A stretch of DNA of 32,786 bases from a virus. Location of the stretch: IMG/VR virus record IMGVR_UViG_3300024520_000308, positions 1 to 32,786 of that record; one strand, 5' to 3'. Below are positions 1 to 8,626 of this stretch, piece by piece; position 1 is the stretch's first letter; each line of letters starts with the position of its first letter. The translations under genes were made by a program, and so were the position numbers. The notes beneath the pieces were generated by a model, which saw only the letters and a list, made by a program, of their open reading frames with translations, was not told where the DNA came from and ran no database searches.

Positions 1-1
1 A

Positions 2-730
2 AAAGACGAGGGAACTGTTTGGTTAAATCTTGGGGACTCTTATGCGAGCAATCACTACACAGGAACTAGAGATTCAGATACAGGGTGGAAACATGGGGAG
101 CTGTCACAAGGACATCAAGCGAGAGCGGGTGGTGCGGGTGGCATATATAAAGTGAAAGACCTTATGGGAATCCCGTGGATGGTTGCCCTTGCTTTAAGGG
201 CGGATGGTTGGTATCTAAGACAAGACATTATATGGCACAAACCTAATCCAATGCCTGAAAGCGTTCAAGACAGATGCACCAAAGCACATGAATACATCTT
301 CTTACTTACCAAACAAAGAAATTACTATTATGATCACGAAGCAATTAAAGTGCCTGTAAAACAAGATTGGGGAACAAGGGATAGAACCGAAGGAAAGTAT
401 CACAATGAAGGAACAGGACTGTCTCCGCATACAGGATTAGAAGATTCTTACGAGAGTGCAAACAAGCGATCTGTTTGGACTGTCACCACAAAACCATTTA
501 AAGGTGCACACTTTGCTGTATTTCCGCCTGATCTAATAGAACCATGCGTTCTTGCGGGCTGTCCTAAAGATGGAACTGTTCTTGATCCTTTCGGGGGTGC
601 GGGTACAACTGGCTTAGTTGCTGACCGAAATGGTCGTAATGCCATATTGATTGAACTCAACGATGAATATGCTGAGATGGCTAGAGATCGACTCTATAAT
701 GATGCTCCACTTTTCGTGGATGTAGAATAA
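2..730 (+). CDS. DNA methyltransferase, beta-class N4-cytosine/N6-adenine type (5' truncated)
   Basis: This enzyme should transfer a methyl group from S-adenosylmethionine to an adenine or cytosine amino group in phage or host DNA. The frame is open from base 2, so the gene starts before the window; an internal GTG at 152 is only an apparent start, because the preceding residues (WLNLGDSY, then a Gly-rich stretch) already belong to the family. Visible motifs are DLMGIPW, then WYLRQDIIWHKPNPMPES with KAHEYIFLLTK, and near the C-terminus LDPFGGAGTTG, the SAM-binding motif I. Motif I lying C-terminal is the beta-class order. The catalytic (D/S)PPY motif must lie upstream, outside the window. No restriction partner is seen. 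It is the only plus-strand gene here and ends convergently with the structural operon. The specificity cannot be read. Confidence 0.9.
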   Translation, partial: KDEGTVWLNLGDSYASNHYTGTRDSDTGWKHGELSQGHQARAGGAGGIYKVKDLMGIPWMVALALRADGWYLRQDIIWHKPNPMPESVQDRCTKAHEYIFLLTKQRNYYYDHEAIKVPVKQDWGTRDRTEGKYHNEGTGLSPHTGLEDSYESANKRSVWTVTTKPFKGAHFAVFPPDLIEPCVLAGCPKDGTVLDPFGGAGTTGLVADRNGRNAILIELNDEYAEMARDRLYNDAPLFVDVE

Positions 731-1041
731 GCATCTATCAAATCTAAATTAGTGTTAGTTTCTGATGTGTCAGAATGTGACGCTTGTATAAATATTTTCA
801 AAACCAGAATCCTGCTTGCCAGAAAAATATTTTCATTGCCGGCTTCGGCCCGAGAAAAAAAATATTTTAGTTTACCGACTGCTGTATTATTGTTTTGCGA
901 AAACTCATAATGTAGCAGTAGGAATACTCGTATTGGTAGTCGTATTCGTGTTTGTGTTGGTAAATGGTTAAATATTTTTGTCGGGATACAACTGGTGCAA
1001 GGAATGTAGCAATAGGTTAGTCAAATATTGACTGGTCAAAA
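731..1041. other. 311 bp convergent intergenic region with repeats and hairpins
   Basis: This gap lies between the 3' ends of the methyltransferase and the leftward structural operon, and I see no convincing gene in it. It contains a 6 bp inverted repeat at 760-775 (TTCTGA/TCAGAA). It has AAATATTTT at 790-798, 825-833, 860-868 and 970-978. A small GC-rich hairpin (GGC-TTCG-GCC) sits at 841-850 and a long hairpin at 875-922. From 871 onward it carries short stretches nearly identical to parts of the fibre gene, the Asn/Thr-repeat gene and a small tail gene. See the findings for coordinates of each match. Confidence 0.8.
875..922. terminator. Long hairpin, possible terminator of the leftward operon
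   Basis: Arms 878-890 (ACTGCTGTATTAT) and 907-919 (ATAATGTAGCAGT) pair over 13 positions if one G-U and one U-G wobble are allowed; CC/GG adds two pairs beyond a mismatch. An inner 5 bp stem GTTTT/AAAAC (892-896 with 900-904) closes on a GCG loop. Read leftward, an eight-T run (862-855) follows about 12 nt after the stem, which is further than in a textbook intrinsic terminator. The position, downstream of the operon's last gene, fits termination. Confidence 0.35.
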
Positions 1042-1043
1042 TT
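1024..1043. promoter_or_regulatory. Near-palindrome overlapping the operon's last stop codon
   Basis: A 9 bp arm AATATTGAC, spacer TG and arm GTCAAAATT make an imperfect palindrome (one mismatch). It matches 12497-12516 at 19 of 20 positions, and that second copy is a perfect palindrome. Its last two bases lie in the TAA stop of the giant protein gene. It could be a protein-binding site; a short RNA hairpin is also possible. Confidence 0.3.
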
Positions 1044-4000
1044 AGTCGAAGCGACCTACTTTCTCGTCATATTTCTTATTGAACTTGTTATATTCTTTTC
1101 TGATACGCTCATCTAATACCTCTATTTGATCTGCTATGTTTAAAGCATCAGCAACATTTTGAGGAATTTTGTCATCAAGTTTCTGCCTTCTGTCTCTTAA
1201 TCTCTTTAATACTCTGTCAGTGTTTTTTACACGCTGTTCCATTTTCATAAGGTTTCCATACCTATCCTTATATTCTTTTCTTCTTTTACTAAGCAAAGAA
1301 CCTGACATATCATCGTATTCAGCAACAGCATTGATGACGTTTTGTTTCCTTTGAAAGTATTCTGTTTGAGACATAAATGGATCAGGCTCACCCCTGACTC
1401 TTCTAATAAAAGGAATTTGACCAACAGGTACGTCTGGCAACTCACCTCTAGCCACAATAGACTTTGTTGTTTCTTCAGCAAGACTCAGTGTTCTACGAGC
1501 AGTTTGTCCCGCACCACCTAATACTGTGTCAAAAAGATGTTGAACTGTATCTGGCGAAACATCAATCAAACCGCTTTTATATTTACTACCGCCTGTCATC
1601 TCGTTTAGAAATGGCATTAGTTTTTTAAGAAACTCGTTTGTATTCTTTTTAGCAAGGGAGCTGTCTGATCTTTTTGCGCCTATAGGAAAGTTTTCTGTAT
1701 AAACAGGTGCGCCAAAGAAGTTTTCATTCATTGCAACCTCAACCAATGGAACAAGAGCTGTTGGCGTTGCTGTTTTTACTCCCCCTGTCACCAAATCTTT
1801 TGATCTTGAAAAGCCTATTGGGTTAAATGATGTTAGCATCCCCCCTGTAATTAGACTGGCTGATTGTGCGGGACTTGAAACTCCCATCAATGTATCTGCA
1901 ATTCCTGTTCCTAAATTATGAAAAACACTATATCCATATGGCAGTGGAAATTTAAAATACAAGCCTTCTTTTCCAACTGTGCCGGGAACTCTTTCTGTTC
2001 CTCTTGGGTCCATAACAATAAAGTTTCTTTCTTTAATGTAATCAGGGATTCTTGAGTAATGGCTTCGACCAGTCTCTTCATCATCGCCACCTACCATTTC
2101 ATTATATAATGCATTAAGCATCGCAAACGTAGCAAGACCCGCAACTGCTTGTTGTTTTCTTTTTGAGGTTTTCAAACCTCTAAGCATATTCGCTGTACCT
2201 TGAACACTTGCATTGAAGAATAGATATAAACTATTAAGAGTCTGACCATCCATTCCTTTTCTGTTGAAGTTTACTGTCAGGTTTTTGGCAAGTATGGCTG
2301 ATTGTTTTTTAGAAATACCAGCTTTCCTAGCATTTTTATATGTTGCGAAACGAACCCCATTTTCGACAGAAGCATTTACATCGTCAACATATTTAAAAAG
2401 AGTCGTCATTCCTTGTTTAAAATTCTTCTTGCCTTCAGTCATTTCCATCAAATTGTTTACATTGTCAGCAACCTCATTAATTGTTGGCACATAAAACCAA
2501 TCCGCTTTTGCACCTGAAGATAGAAAGTCATTAAACATTTGTTGTTCTTCAACTGGAAGGCTTTCAAATGCTTTGGGATTTTGGTTTTTTCTAAACCCTC
2601 TATACATTGTTTTCATTGATGATGGTGTATCTTTTACAACTTGTTTGGCAATCGCCTCTCCATCTAGCTTTCCTATGTCTTGTTCTGTAATTAGAGCAAA
2701 TACACCTGTTTGTATATCTCTAAAAAAGTTTGAAACCATAAACTCAGGGTTAAGGGATGTATTAATCATGGATAAGTATCTGCTTATCGGTCCAAAGATT
2801 TTGATGATTTTACTATTTTCTTGAACACCTAAGTTTTTTAAAGCGGTCAACATACGAACATTGTTCAGTTTAATATAATGTTGTTTGCCATCTCTTTTAA
2901 GACCAATTAAATCATCCATATTTTGTAATTGATATTTACTGGCTTTAGTCGGTTTTATTCTGTAATTTTTTACATATCCATCTTTTCTTGTATTACTCTC
3001 TATGTCTGGATTAGTTGGGTTTACATAAAAAACTTGAAAGGCATCTCTAAATACAGGCGTATCTTCTGAAAACACTTCCCACAAAGCATCATTTGGATTT
3101 TGTTCAGCTAGAGTCAAAAGCTCATTCATAACTTTATTTTTTTCTGCTCTAATAATTTTTGCTGTTCGATCAGCAATCGTATTCAACAAAGGAGATGCAG
3201 ATTGAACACCTTTTCTACCTTTTACTCTCCTGTTCTCTTTGCCTATAATGCTCATCCCACGACCCGTAGGCGGTGGAAAGCCTTCTACTTTTTCATCTCC
3301 CGCAATACCTTTTAGTGGCACATAAAAATTATAATTTTTCTGCCAACCATCGACCTCTTCTTCAGCAACAAGACCAGCATCTTGCATGATGTCTCTATTT
3401 TTTTGAAGCATTGGATCAACATGGTCTTGAAAAAATTTCTGCATTTTTCTTCCAAGCTGATTTCCATTCTTCCATTGATAACTGATTCTATCTACATTCT
3501 CTATTCTATTGGTCTGAGCCAAATCAGATTGTAGTTTCTTTAATCTGTTTTGTTCTCTTGTATCTAAATTCTTTTTGACTTGTAGTTTCGCAATGCTGTC
3601 TAACAATATCTGATAATCTGGATTAACAATCTGTTCTGTTATTACCTGTGGGTCTATATCAAGCCCATACTTTGTTTTCATAATTGCTTCAGCATCGGCT
3701 GTATTAATTCCAGAACCGCCATCGGGTTGATTCTCATCAATCTTTGCAACAAAAGCATTTCTTTCGGGTGCGTGTCTCATCTGTGCAAACTCATCAATCA
3801 TTTCCTGATTAATATCCCTAGCTTTCATTTCTTCAACCATAGGTATAACTTCTTGATTTTCAAGCTGTCTTATTTGTTCTTCTGTTCTGCCTTCAAATAC
3901 AGTAAGCCCACCATAAAAATCTGCTTCATCAGCTATAGGGTCTAACCCTTCTTTTTTTCTTTTTTCTGTTATCTGTTCCTGTATTAGTTTTGGATCAATA

Positions 4001-5223
4001 AATTTGTCTTGAACTTTATAAATAAAGTTAGTGACATTTGTATTGTCTGACTGATTGAACTGAACTCCCGCATCTGTTTTTGGATCATTTGTATTTGGAG
4101 TTTGAAAAATGTTAAACCTTTCAAGACTTCTTGATAAGATATTTTCATTCTGACTTTCTTCATCATCTCGTTTTAATCTCTGAGCATTTTTGAAGTTCCT
4201 GACAAAATTTTGATTAGGTATAAAACGATTATCTTCTTTTTGTATAACGCCTTCAGCATACATTCTGTCAATAATCCCTTTTAATTCAGGAATATTTGTA
4301 ATGCCTGTAGCCTGTCTTATTGTTGTAATGTTTACATTTTTAGCATCAACCACCGCTTCTAAAGCAAGTTGATAAGCATCTTTTGTTTCTGTTGCTGTTT
4401 CTTGATTAGAAGCCAATACAGCAGATGGCACTGTTGCTGAACCTGCCGCTGTACCACCAAGTATTCCCTCACCTAATGCTTGTTTAGCATCTAGGTCTAG
4501 TCCTGCTAATGTTCCTGCCGTGCTTCCTGTTTGCTCTACAATAGACTGAGCACCCTCAGTAACTGCTTCTCTACCAGCAGACGCTAACCCCGTTTTCAAA
4601 GAGTTATTTAATAAACTTAAATTCTTAATACCAATGGCATTTAATGCACCTGATGTTCCTGAAGCAAGAGCGGCAATAGACCAATCTTCCCAAGATGGTT
4701 CTTCTCTTCTATTGTTTTTTGCTCTGTTTAAAGCAACAGGTCCTAATAACTGAATCATTTCAAACAATGCAGGTCCTACTAATGCACCAACAGGTCCTGC
4801 TAATGCAAAGCCTAAACCTGCTGAAGCAAGTGAACCACCAAGCTGACCTGATTGCTCAACAGTTGCTCTAGGTAAATAACCAAACTCAAAACCTTTGCCT
4901 TGTTTATTTATAAAATCCTCAGTTGCACTTGCATAATCTTCTGGTGCTTCAATAATATCTTTAAACCAATCGCCCACACCTTCAGCACCTAATGCTTCAA
5001 GTGTTGTACCAATATTCTCAAGCGGTTGGTCTAAGCCATAAACAATGGCAGAACCAAAAGATGTATCTTCTTCAGTGGGGGGAGTGGGTTGCCTTGAACT
5101 AGGCATAGGTTGTTGTACCTCTCTCGAAGGAGCGGTAGCCTCATACATAGCTAAAATTTCTTCGTCAGGTATGTTTTGAAATTGAGGATTCTGTTGTTTA
5201 AATTCTTCTACAGAAAAAGCCAT
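1042..5223 (-). CDS. Giant polyvalent internal virion / ejection protein (1393 aa), LPD38-like C-terminal region
   Basis: This is probably a virion protein carried inside the particle and ejected with the DNA; no enzyme function is assigned. The N-terminal 60 residues are polar and Pro-rich, followed near residues 125-165 by a Gly/Ala-rich hydrophobic stretch (GGSLASAGLGFALAGPVGAL) that could insert in membranes. Around residue 828 comes SNFFRDIQTGVFALI, then FFNASVQGTANMLRGL near 1003 and FKFPLPYGYSVFHNLG near 1090. This series is what I recall for the large polyvalent protein-associated domain LPD38. The last ~90 residues are highly charged and coiled-coil-like. It is the last gene of the operon, as very large ejection proteins often are, and starts 2 nt after its upstream neighbour. 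No lysozyme, transglycosylase or protease motif was recognised. A replicative polyvalent role is possible but less likely. Confidence 0.8.
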   Translation of the reverse strand: MAFSVEEFKQQNPQFQNIPDEEILAMYEATAPSREVQQPMPSSRQPTPPTEEDTSFGSAIVYGLDQPLENIGTTLEALGAEGVGDWFKDIIEAPEDYASATEDFINKQGKGFEFGYLPRATVEQSGQLGGSLASAGLGFALAGPVGALVGPALFEMIQLLGPVALNRAKNNRREEPSWEDWSIAALASGTSGALNAIGIKNLSLLNNSLKTGLASAGREAVTEGAQSIVEQTGSTAGTLAGLDLDAKQALGEGILGGTAAGSATVPSAVLASNQETATETKDAYQLALEAVVDAKNVNITTIRQATGITNIPELKGIIDRMYAEGVIQKEDNRFIPNQNFVRNFKNAQRLKRDDEESQNENILSRSLERFNIFQTPNTNDPKTDAGVQFNQSDNTNVTNFIYKVQDKFIDPKLIQEQITEKRKKEGLDPIADEADFYGGLTVFEGRTEEQIRQLENQEVIPMVEEMKARDINQEMIDEFAQMRHAPERNAFVAKIDENQPDGGSGINTADAEAIMKTKYGLDIDPQVITEQIVNPDYQILLDSIAKLQVKKNLDTREQNRLKKLQSDLAQTNRIENVDRISYQWKNGNQLGRKMQKFFQDHVDPMLQKNRDIMQDAGLVAEEEVDGWQKNYNFYVPLKGIAGDEKVEGFPPPTGRGMSIIGKENRRVKGRKGVQSASPLLNTIADRTAKIIRAEKNKVMNELLTLAEQNPNDALWEVFSEDTPVFRDAFQVFYVNPTNPDIESNTRKDGYVKNYRIKPTKASKYQLQNMDDLIGLKRDGKQHYIKLNNVRMLTALKNLGVQENSKIIKIFGPISRYLSMINTSLNPEFMVSNFFRDIQTGVFALITEQDIGKLDGEAIAKQVVKDTPSSMKTMYRGFRKNQNPKAFESLPVEEQQMFNDFLSSGAKADWFYVPTINEVADNVNNLMEMTEGKKNFKQGMTTLFKYVDDVNASVENGVRFATYKNARKAGISKKQSAILAKNLTVNFNRKGMDGQTLNSLYLFFNASVQGTANMLRGLKTSKRKQQAVAGLATFAMLNALYNEMVGGDDEETGRSHYSRIPDYIKERNFIVMDPRGTERVPGTVGKEGLYFKFPLPYGYSVFHNLGTGIADTLMGVSSPAQSASLITGGMLTSFNPIGFSRSKDLVTGGVKTATPTALVPLVEVAMNENFFGAPVYTENFPIGAKRSDSSLAKKNTNEFLKKLMPFLNEMTGGSKYKSGLIDVSPDTVQHLFDTVLGGAGQTARRTLSLAEETTKSIVARGELPDVPVGQIPFIRRVRGEPDPFMSQTEYFQRKQNVINAVAEYDDMSGSLLSKRRKEYKDRYGNLMKMEQRVKNTDRVLKRLRDRRQKLDDKIPQNVADALNIADQIEVLDERIRKEYNKFNKKYDEKVGRFD

Positions 5224-5225
5224 TG

Positions 5226-7061
5226 TTATTTATTATTTTCTTCTTCTGGAGCTGGCGGCAATGTTATTCTTATTGCTTCTCTTATTTGTTGCATAATAGC
5301 CTCTGCACTATCTGGATAGTTATCAGTAATAAAATCTTCATTCATTTGCAATAAAGCAAGCAACTCTTGTAAAGTTCTTCCTGTTTGATTGCTAAGATCA
5401 CGATCAATATTTGCAATTTTAAGACCAATATCTATATCCATTGCTCTTGATTCGCCCATAACTCTTGCTCTTTCTTTAGCAATATTAAGCTGTTCTGTTC
5501 TGGCTTTAGTTCCAGCTTCTTGAAAGCCTTTGGCAATATCGCCACCATGACTAGCATTAGCAATTGATGCGCCCAAGTCCATAAGTATTTGTGATTGACG
5601 AGTAGCTTCCATGCCTTGAAGAGCATCTAAATACTCTTGGAATGTAGTATCTTCAGGAACACTTGCCATAGCATCAGCAAGCATTTTTCCTGCTTCTGTT
5701 TCCATTCCGGTTTCAACACCTTCATCTAAGACTTGATCAGTTGTTTCATTATCTCTTTTTTGTTGAAGAGCATCTTGTAAACTTTGAATATTGTCTTGTG
5801 TAATTGCATCTTCTGTAGATGCTTCTGCTGATCCACCAATACTAGGCTCAAGATTATCTTCACCACTAATTGCAGAAAGAGCAGCATTACCAACAAAAGC
5901 AGAAGGAAGAGTTCTACTATAAAATGGACTTTTCAAAGGATTTGCAAACGGATTTGAAAAAGCCTTTATAGCTTGTCTGCCAACTTCTTGCATAGGAATC
6001 GAAGCCTTTCCACCATAACTTGGAACGAACCCTTTCCCAATTACAGCTTCTACCATTCCGGGCAATTGTCTTTCTTTTCCAGCAAATTTACCAATCCGCT
6101 CATAAATTGGTTTAGAAATTTTTTCAGAAAATTTATTTCTTAAAGAACCAAGACCTTCTTTTATACCAGCTCTTCCAGCAGTGTATGCTGCTTTTCCACC
6201 AGTAACTGCTGCTTTTCCGCCAAGACCAAGAGCGGTTGCGGCTCTACCACCTATAGGAATAAAAGATGCAGCTAAAAGAGCATTATCAATTTTACTAGTT
6301 GGATCATAAAGCCAACCACCTTCACCAACTATCTTACCGCCCATTGGTCCACTTATACCAGCAGCAAGATAGCCACCATCGGGATCAATCATTTCACTTT
6401 GTTCTGTTTCTCTTAAAGCATCTCTTAATGCTATTTGTTCGTCTGCTATATTAGAGAAATTTTCATATACATTCTCAGGTAAATTAGATTCTTCTAAACC
6501 AAGCCTTCTTTGAAGAATTTGACCGCTTTCATTTCGTGGCATTGATTGATCATAAAGCTCACCAAATAAATATTTATCGGCATCCATTGATCCTTCTGCT
6601 CTCCTTTGTGCAGGAGATTTTTGCGAACCATCTGGATTAAAATACTGAGGAAACTTTTTCATAGCCCTTTCACGATTAAACAATTGAGCAATGATTTTGT
6701 CTGCTTCATCTTGTGTCATTTGTGTGCCACTTTGATAACGAACAGCACCACCCTCTCTCATCTGCATAGGCGCATTCTGAGGCATTTGTTCTTGCATCAT
6801 AGGGTCTTGCATCATTTGTTGTTGCATCATGTTAGGATCGATATTAGGTATTCCCTGTAATTCCATAGCCTGTTCTTCAGCAACACTCATTTGAGGAGGC
6901 TGATTCATCTGCATTTGATATGAATTACGCATATCGTTTCGTCTTTTGATTTCTGTAGCAACCAAGAAACTAGGTGCAATCCCTGTAGGTTGCATCATTT
7001 CTTGAGCCAGTACATCATCAGGGTAATACTCAAGCTCTTTTTGTTGATCAATTATACTCAT
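5226..7061 (-). CDS. Gln/Met-rich tail or internal virion protein (611 aa)
   Basis: Probable structural protein of the tail or the ejected complex; no enzymatic motif. The N-terminus (ELEYYPDDVLAQEMMQ, then FLVATEIKRRNDMRN) resembles an opening common in marine phage proteins of this position. A Met/Gln-rich linker follows (about residues 50-98), then the cassette MREGGAVRYQSG near residues 100-112. A Gly/Ala-rich hydrophobic segment around residues 260-310 could contact membranes, and the C-terminal third is predicted helical and charged. The ATG overlaps the upstream stop as ATGA, and GGGAGG lies upstream as a ribosome-binding site. It sits between a related 370 aa tail protein and the giant ejection protein. 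Real gene with high confidence; role inferred from position and composition. Confidence 0.75.
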   Translation of the reverse strand: MSIIDQQKELEYYPDDVLAQEMMQPTGIAPSFLVATEIKRRNDMRNSYQMQMNQPPQMSVAEEQAMELQGIPNIDPNMMQQQMMQDPMMQEQMPQNAPMQMREGGAVRYQSGTQMTQDEADKIIAQLFNRERAMKKFPQYFNPDGSQKSPAQRRAEGSMDADKYLFGELYDQSMPRNESGQILQRRLGLEESNLPENVYENFSNIADEQIALRDALRETEQSEMIDPDGGYLAAGISGPMGGKIVGEGGWLYDPTSKIDNALLAASFIPIGGRAATALGLGGKAAVTGGKAAYTAGRAGIKEGLGSLRNKFSEKISKPIYERIGKFAGKERQLPGMVEAVIGKGFVPSYGGKASIPMQEVGRQAIKAFSNPFANPLKSPFYSRTLPSAFVGNAALSAISGEDNLEPSIGGSAEASTEDAITQDNIQSLQDALQQKRDNETTDQVLDEGVETGMETEAGKMLADAMASVPEDTTFQEYLDALQGMEATRQSQILMDLGASIANASHGGDIAKGFQEAGTKARTEQLNIAKERARVMGESRAMDIDIGLKIANIDRDLSNQTGRTLQELLALLQMNEDFITDNYPDSAEAIMQQIREAIRITLPPAPEEENNK

Positions 7062-8170
7062 TGCGGTCTACCGCCTCCCATGCCTTGATAAAGTCCCAGA
7101 GCACCAAGCCCTGCACCTAATGTTTGTTGAAATAAACCGGGTCGTTGTGCATAACTGCTAACAGTTTGACTTGGTTGTAAGTTAAGCCCACGAATAATAT
7201 TACTCTGAAACCCAATTTGTTGTTGTGGATAACCTTGTTGTCTAAGGAAGTCCTCATATCCAATATCAAGTCCAGCTTGTCTAAAGCCTCGTCTTTGACC
7301 ACCGACACCACCAAGAGCACCGATTCTTTCAAGTGCCATTTGTTGTGCTTGTGGTGCAAACCCACCTAATAGTTGTGCGGCACTTAACTGTTGTCCTTCT
7401 TGTGCCATTCTGGATGCTCGATCTCTTTCAAATTGTTCTTGTGCTGATTGATATCCAGACTGCAATCCTTGTGTTTGTATATTGCTTAGGTTTCTAAGCA
7501 AGTCTCTATTAAGATTAGATTCAACAATGCCTTCTCTATAGCCACCCAATGCGCCTTGTGAAGCTGCATCCAAACCTATACTAGATCGTTGAATGTCGGC
7601 ATCTCTTATTGCTTGTTGTTTAGCAATATCAGTAACGCCTTGTTGGTAAGGAGACATATATCTTTCCATTGGAGACTGATATCTCGGTCTTGGATAATAA
7701 GGTCTTTGAGGACTTAATCCTCTTAGCCCAAATGATTGCATTTGCATTGGGTCTTGTCTAAAGCCTCTTTCTCCGCCATAGATCATTGATGGTCTTTGTT
7801 GTTGAAATCCACCATACATGGGTTGCATTGGTTGTTGAAACCCGCCATATATAGGTTCTCTTGGCTGTTGAAAACCTGTGAATGGCTCAAAGGGTCTGCC
7901 TTGTGAAAGCTGAGATGCCGTTTGCTCTGCTTGTCTTTGAGCAAAAGGTGTCCCTTGTCTAGCAAGGTTTCTTGTCATACCAAAAGCCTGTTGCTCTTCT
8001 GGAGCAAATTCTGCTAAACGCTGACTTGGGTAAGTCGCATAGGGTTGCAGGCTTTCTGCTTCTCCTCTTGAGAGCAGACGACTGTAATAAGGTTTTGCCT
8101 CTGCAGGAAATTGTGTTTGTGTTACTGTCTGTTCTACTGGTTGACTAGAGCCACCGCTACTTCCGCCCAT
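7058..8170 (-). CDS. Gln/Arg-rich structural (tail) protein (370 aa)
   Basis: Putative tail-associated virion protein. It opens with a Gly/Ser-rich leader, then QTQFPAEAKPYYSRLLSRGE and RLAEFAPEEQQAFG, a pattern I recall from tail proteins of marine podovirus-like genomes. The middle holds repeats of GGFQQPxxPxYGGFQQ. A conserved helical block follows (YMSPYQQGVTDIAKQQAIRDAD, GLDAASQGALGGYREGIVES, NLSNIQTQGLQSGYQSAQEQ) with heptad-like Leu/Gln spacing. The C-terminus is Gly-rich (LGAGLGALGLYQGMGGG). No catalytic motif is visible. It overlaps the downstream 611 aa gene by 4 nt, implying coupled translation. Confidence 0.72.
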   Translation of the reverse strand: MGGSSGGSSQPVEQTVTQTQFPAEAKPYYSRLLSRGEAESLQPYATYPSQRLAEFAPEEQQAFGMTRNLARQGTPFAQRQAEQTASQLSQGRPFEPFTGFQQPREPIYGGFQQPMQPMYGGFQQQRPSMIYGGERGFRQDPMQMQSFGLRGLSPQRPYYPRPRYQSPMERYMSPYQQGVTDIAKQQAIRDADIQRSSIGLDAASQGALGGYREGIVESNLNRDLLRNLSNIQTQGLQSGYQSAQEQFERDRASRMAQEGQQLSAAQLLGGFAPQAQQMALERIGALGGVGGQRRGFRQAGLDIGYEDFLRQQGYPQQQIGFQSNIIRGLNLQPSQTVSSYAQRPGLFQQTLGAGLGALGLYQGMGGGRPQ

Positions 8171-8173
8171 TTA

Positions 8174-8626
8174 TTACTCCTGTATTCTAACTTCAAAAAA
8201 GGTGGCATGTTTTCTCCACCCCATGTTCTTAAACCAATTCCAGAAACCAGTTCTACCGATTCCTTCTATACCATCATATCCATTTTTTTTAGCAAAATGA
8301 CCCAACATATCTAAGCCATCTTCTAACCACCAGTCCATTTTAATGCCTGCAATATGATCTATGTGTAACATTCTCAATCCTGTTGGATATTCTTTTAAGA
8401 AAGTAACACTGCATCCTATGATCTCAAGATTAGATGTATCATAAACTATCCACATTTGACAACGACCAGAATCAATGTCTCTATAGACATCATCAATGGT
8501 AACACGACCACCGCTTCTTTTAACTGACCTTCTTAATAGTTTTGCACACTCATCCCAGCATTTATCTAATATTTCTGGGTGAACCATTGACCATTCTAGT
8601 TCATGTTTTAAAGCGGGTTGATTCAT
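8174..8626 (-). CDS. GNAT-like acetyltransferase-fold protein (150 aa)
   Basis: Small protein of GNAT-like pattern. An N-terminal helical part is followed by strands (CQMWIVYD, LEIIGCSVTFLKEY), a beta strand LRMLHIDHIAGI, an acidic helix, and a C-terminal GFWNWFKNMGWRKHATFFEVRI resembling the usual GNAT ending. The acetyl-CoA loop (Q/R-x-x-G-x-G/A) is not clear, so activity is uncertain. Similar small GNAT-like proteins occur among podovirus tail and internal virion genes; T7 gp13 lies in a comparable place. Its ATG overlaps the stop of the upstream 591 aa gene as ATGA. It may be a virion-assembly protein rather than an enzyme. Confidence 0.6.
   Translation of the reverse strand: MNQPALKHELEWSMVHPEILDKCWDECAKLLRRSVKRSGGRVTIDDVYRDIDSGRCQMWIVYDTSNLEIIGCSVTFLKEYPTGLRMLHIDHIAGIKMDWWLEDGLDMLGHFAKKNGYDGIEGIGRTGFWNWFKNMGWRKHATFFEVRIQE

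Noticed and set aside
448-660. Minus-strand frame opposite the methyltransferase
   Set aside because: The plus-strand frame carries clear methyltransferase motifs; the opposite frame has no recognisable pattern.
731-1041. tRNA or complete small gene in the convergent gap
   Set aside because: No cloverleaf was found and the frames are short and broken; only fragments resembling tail genes are present.
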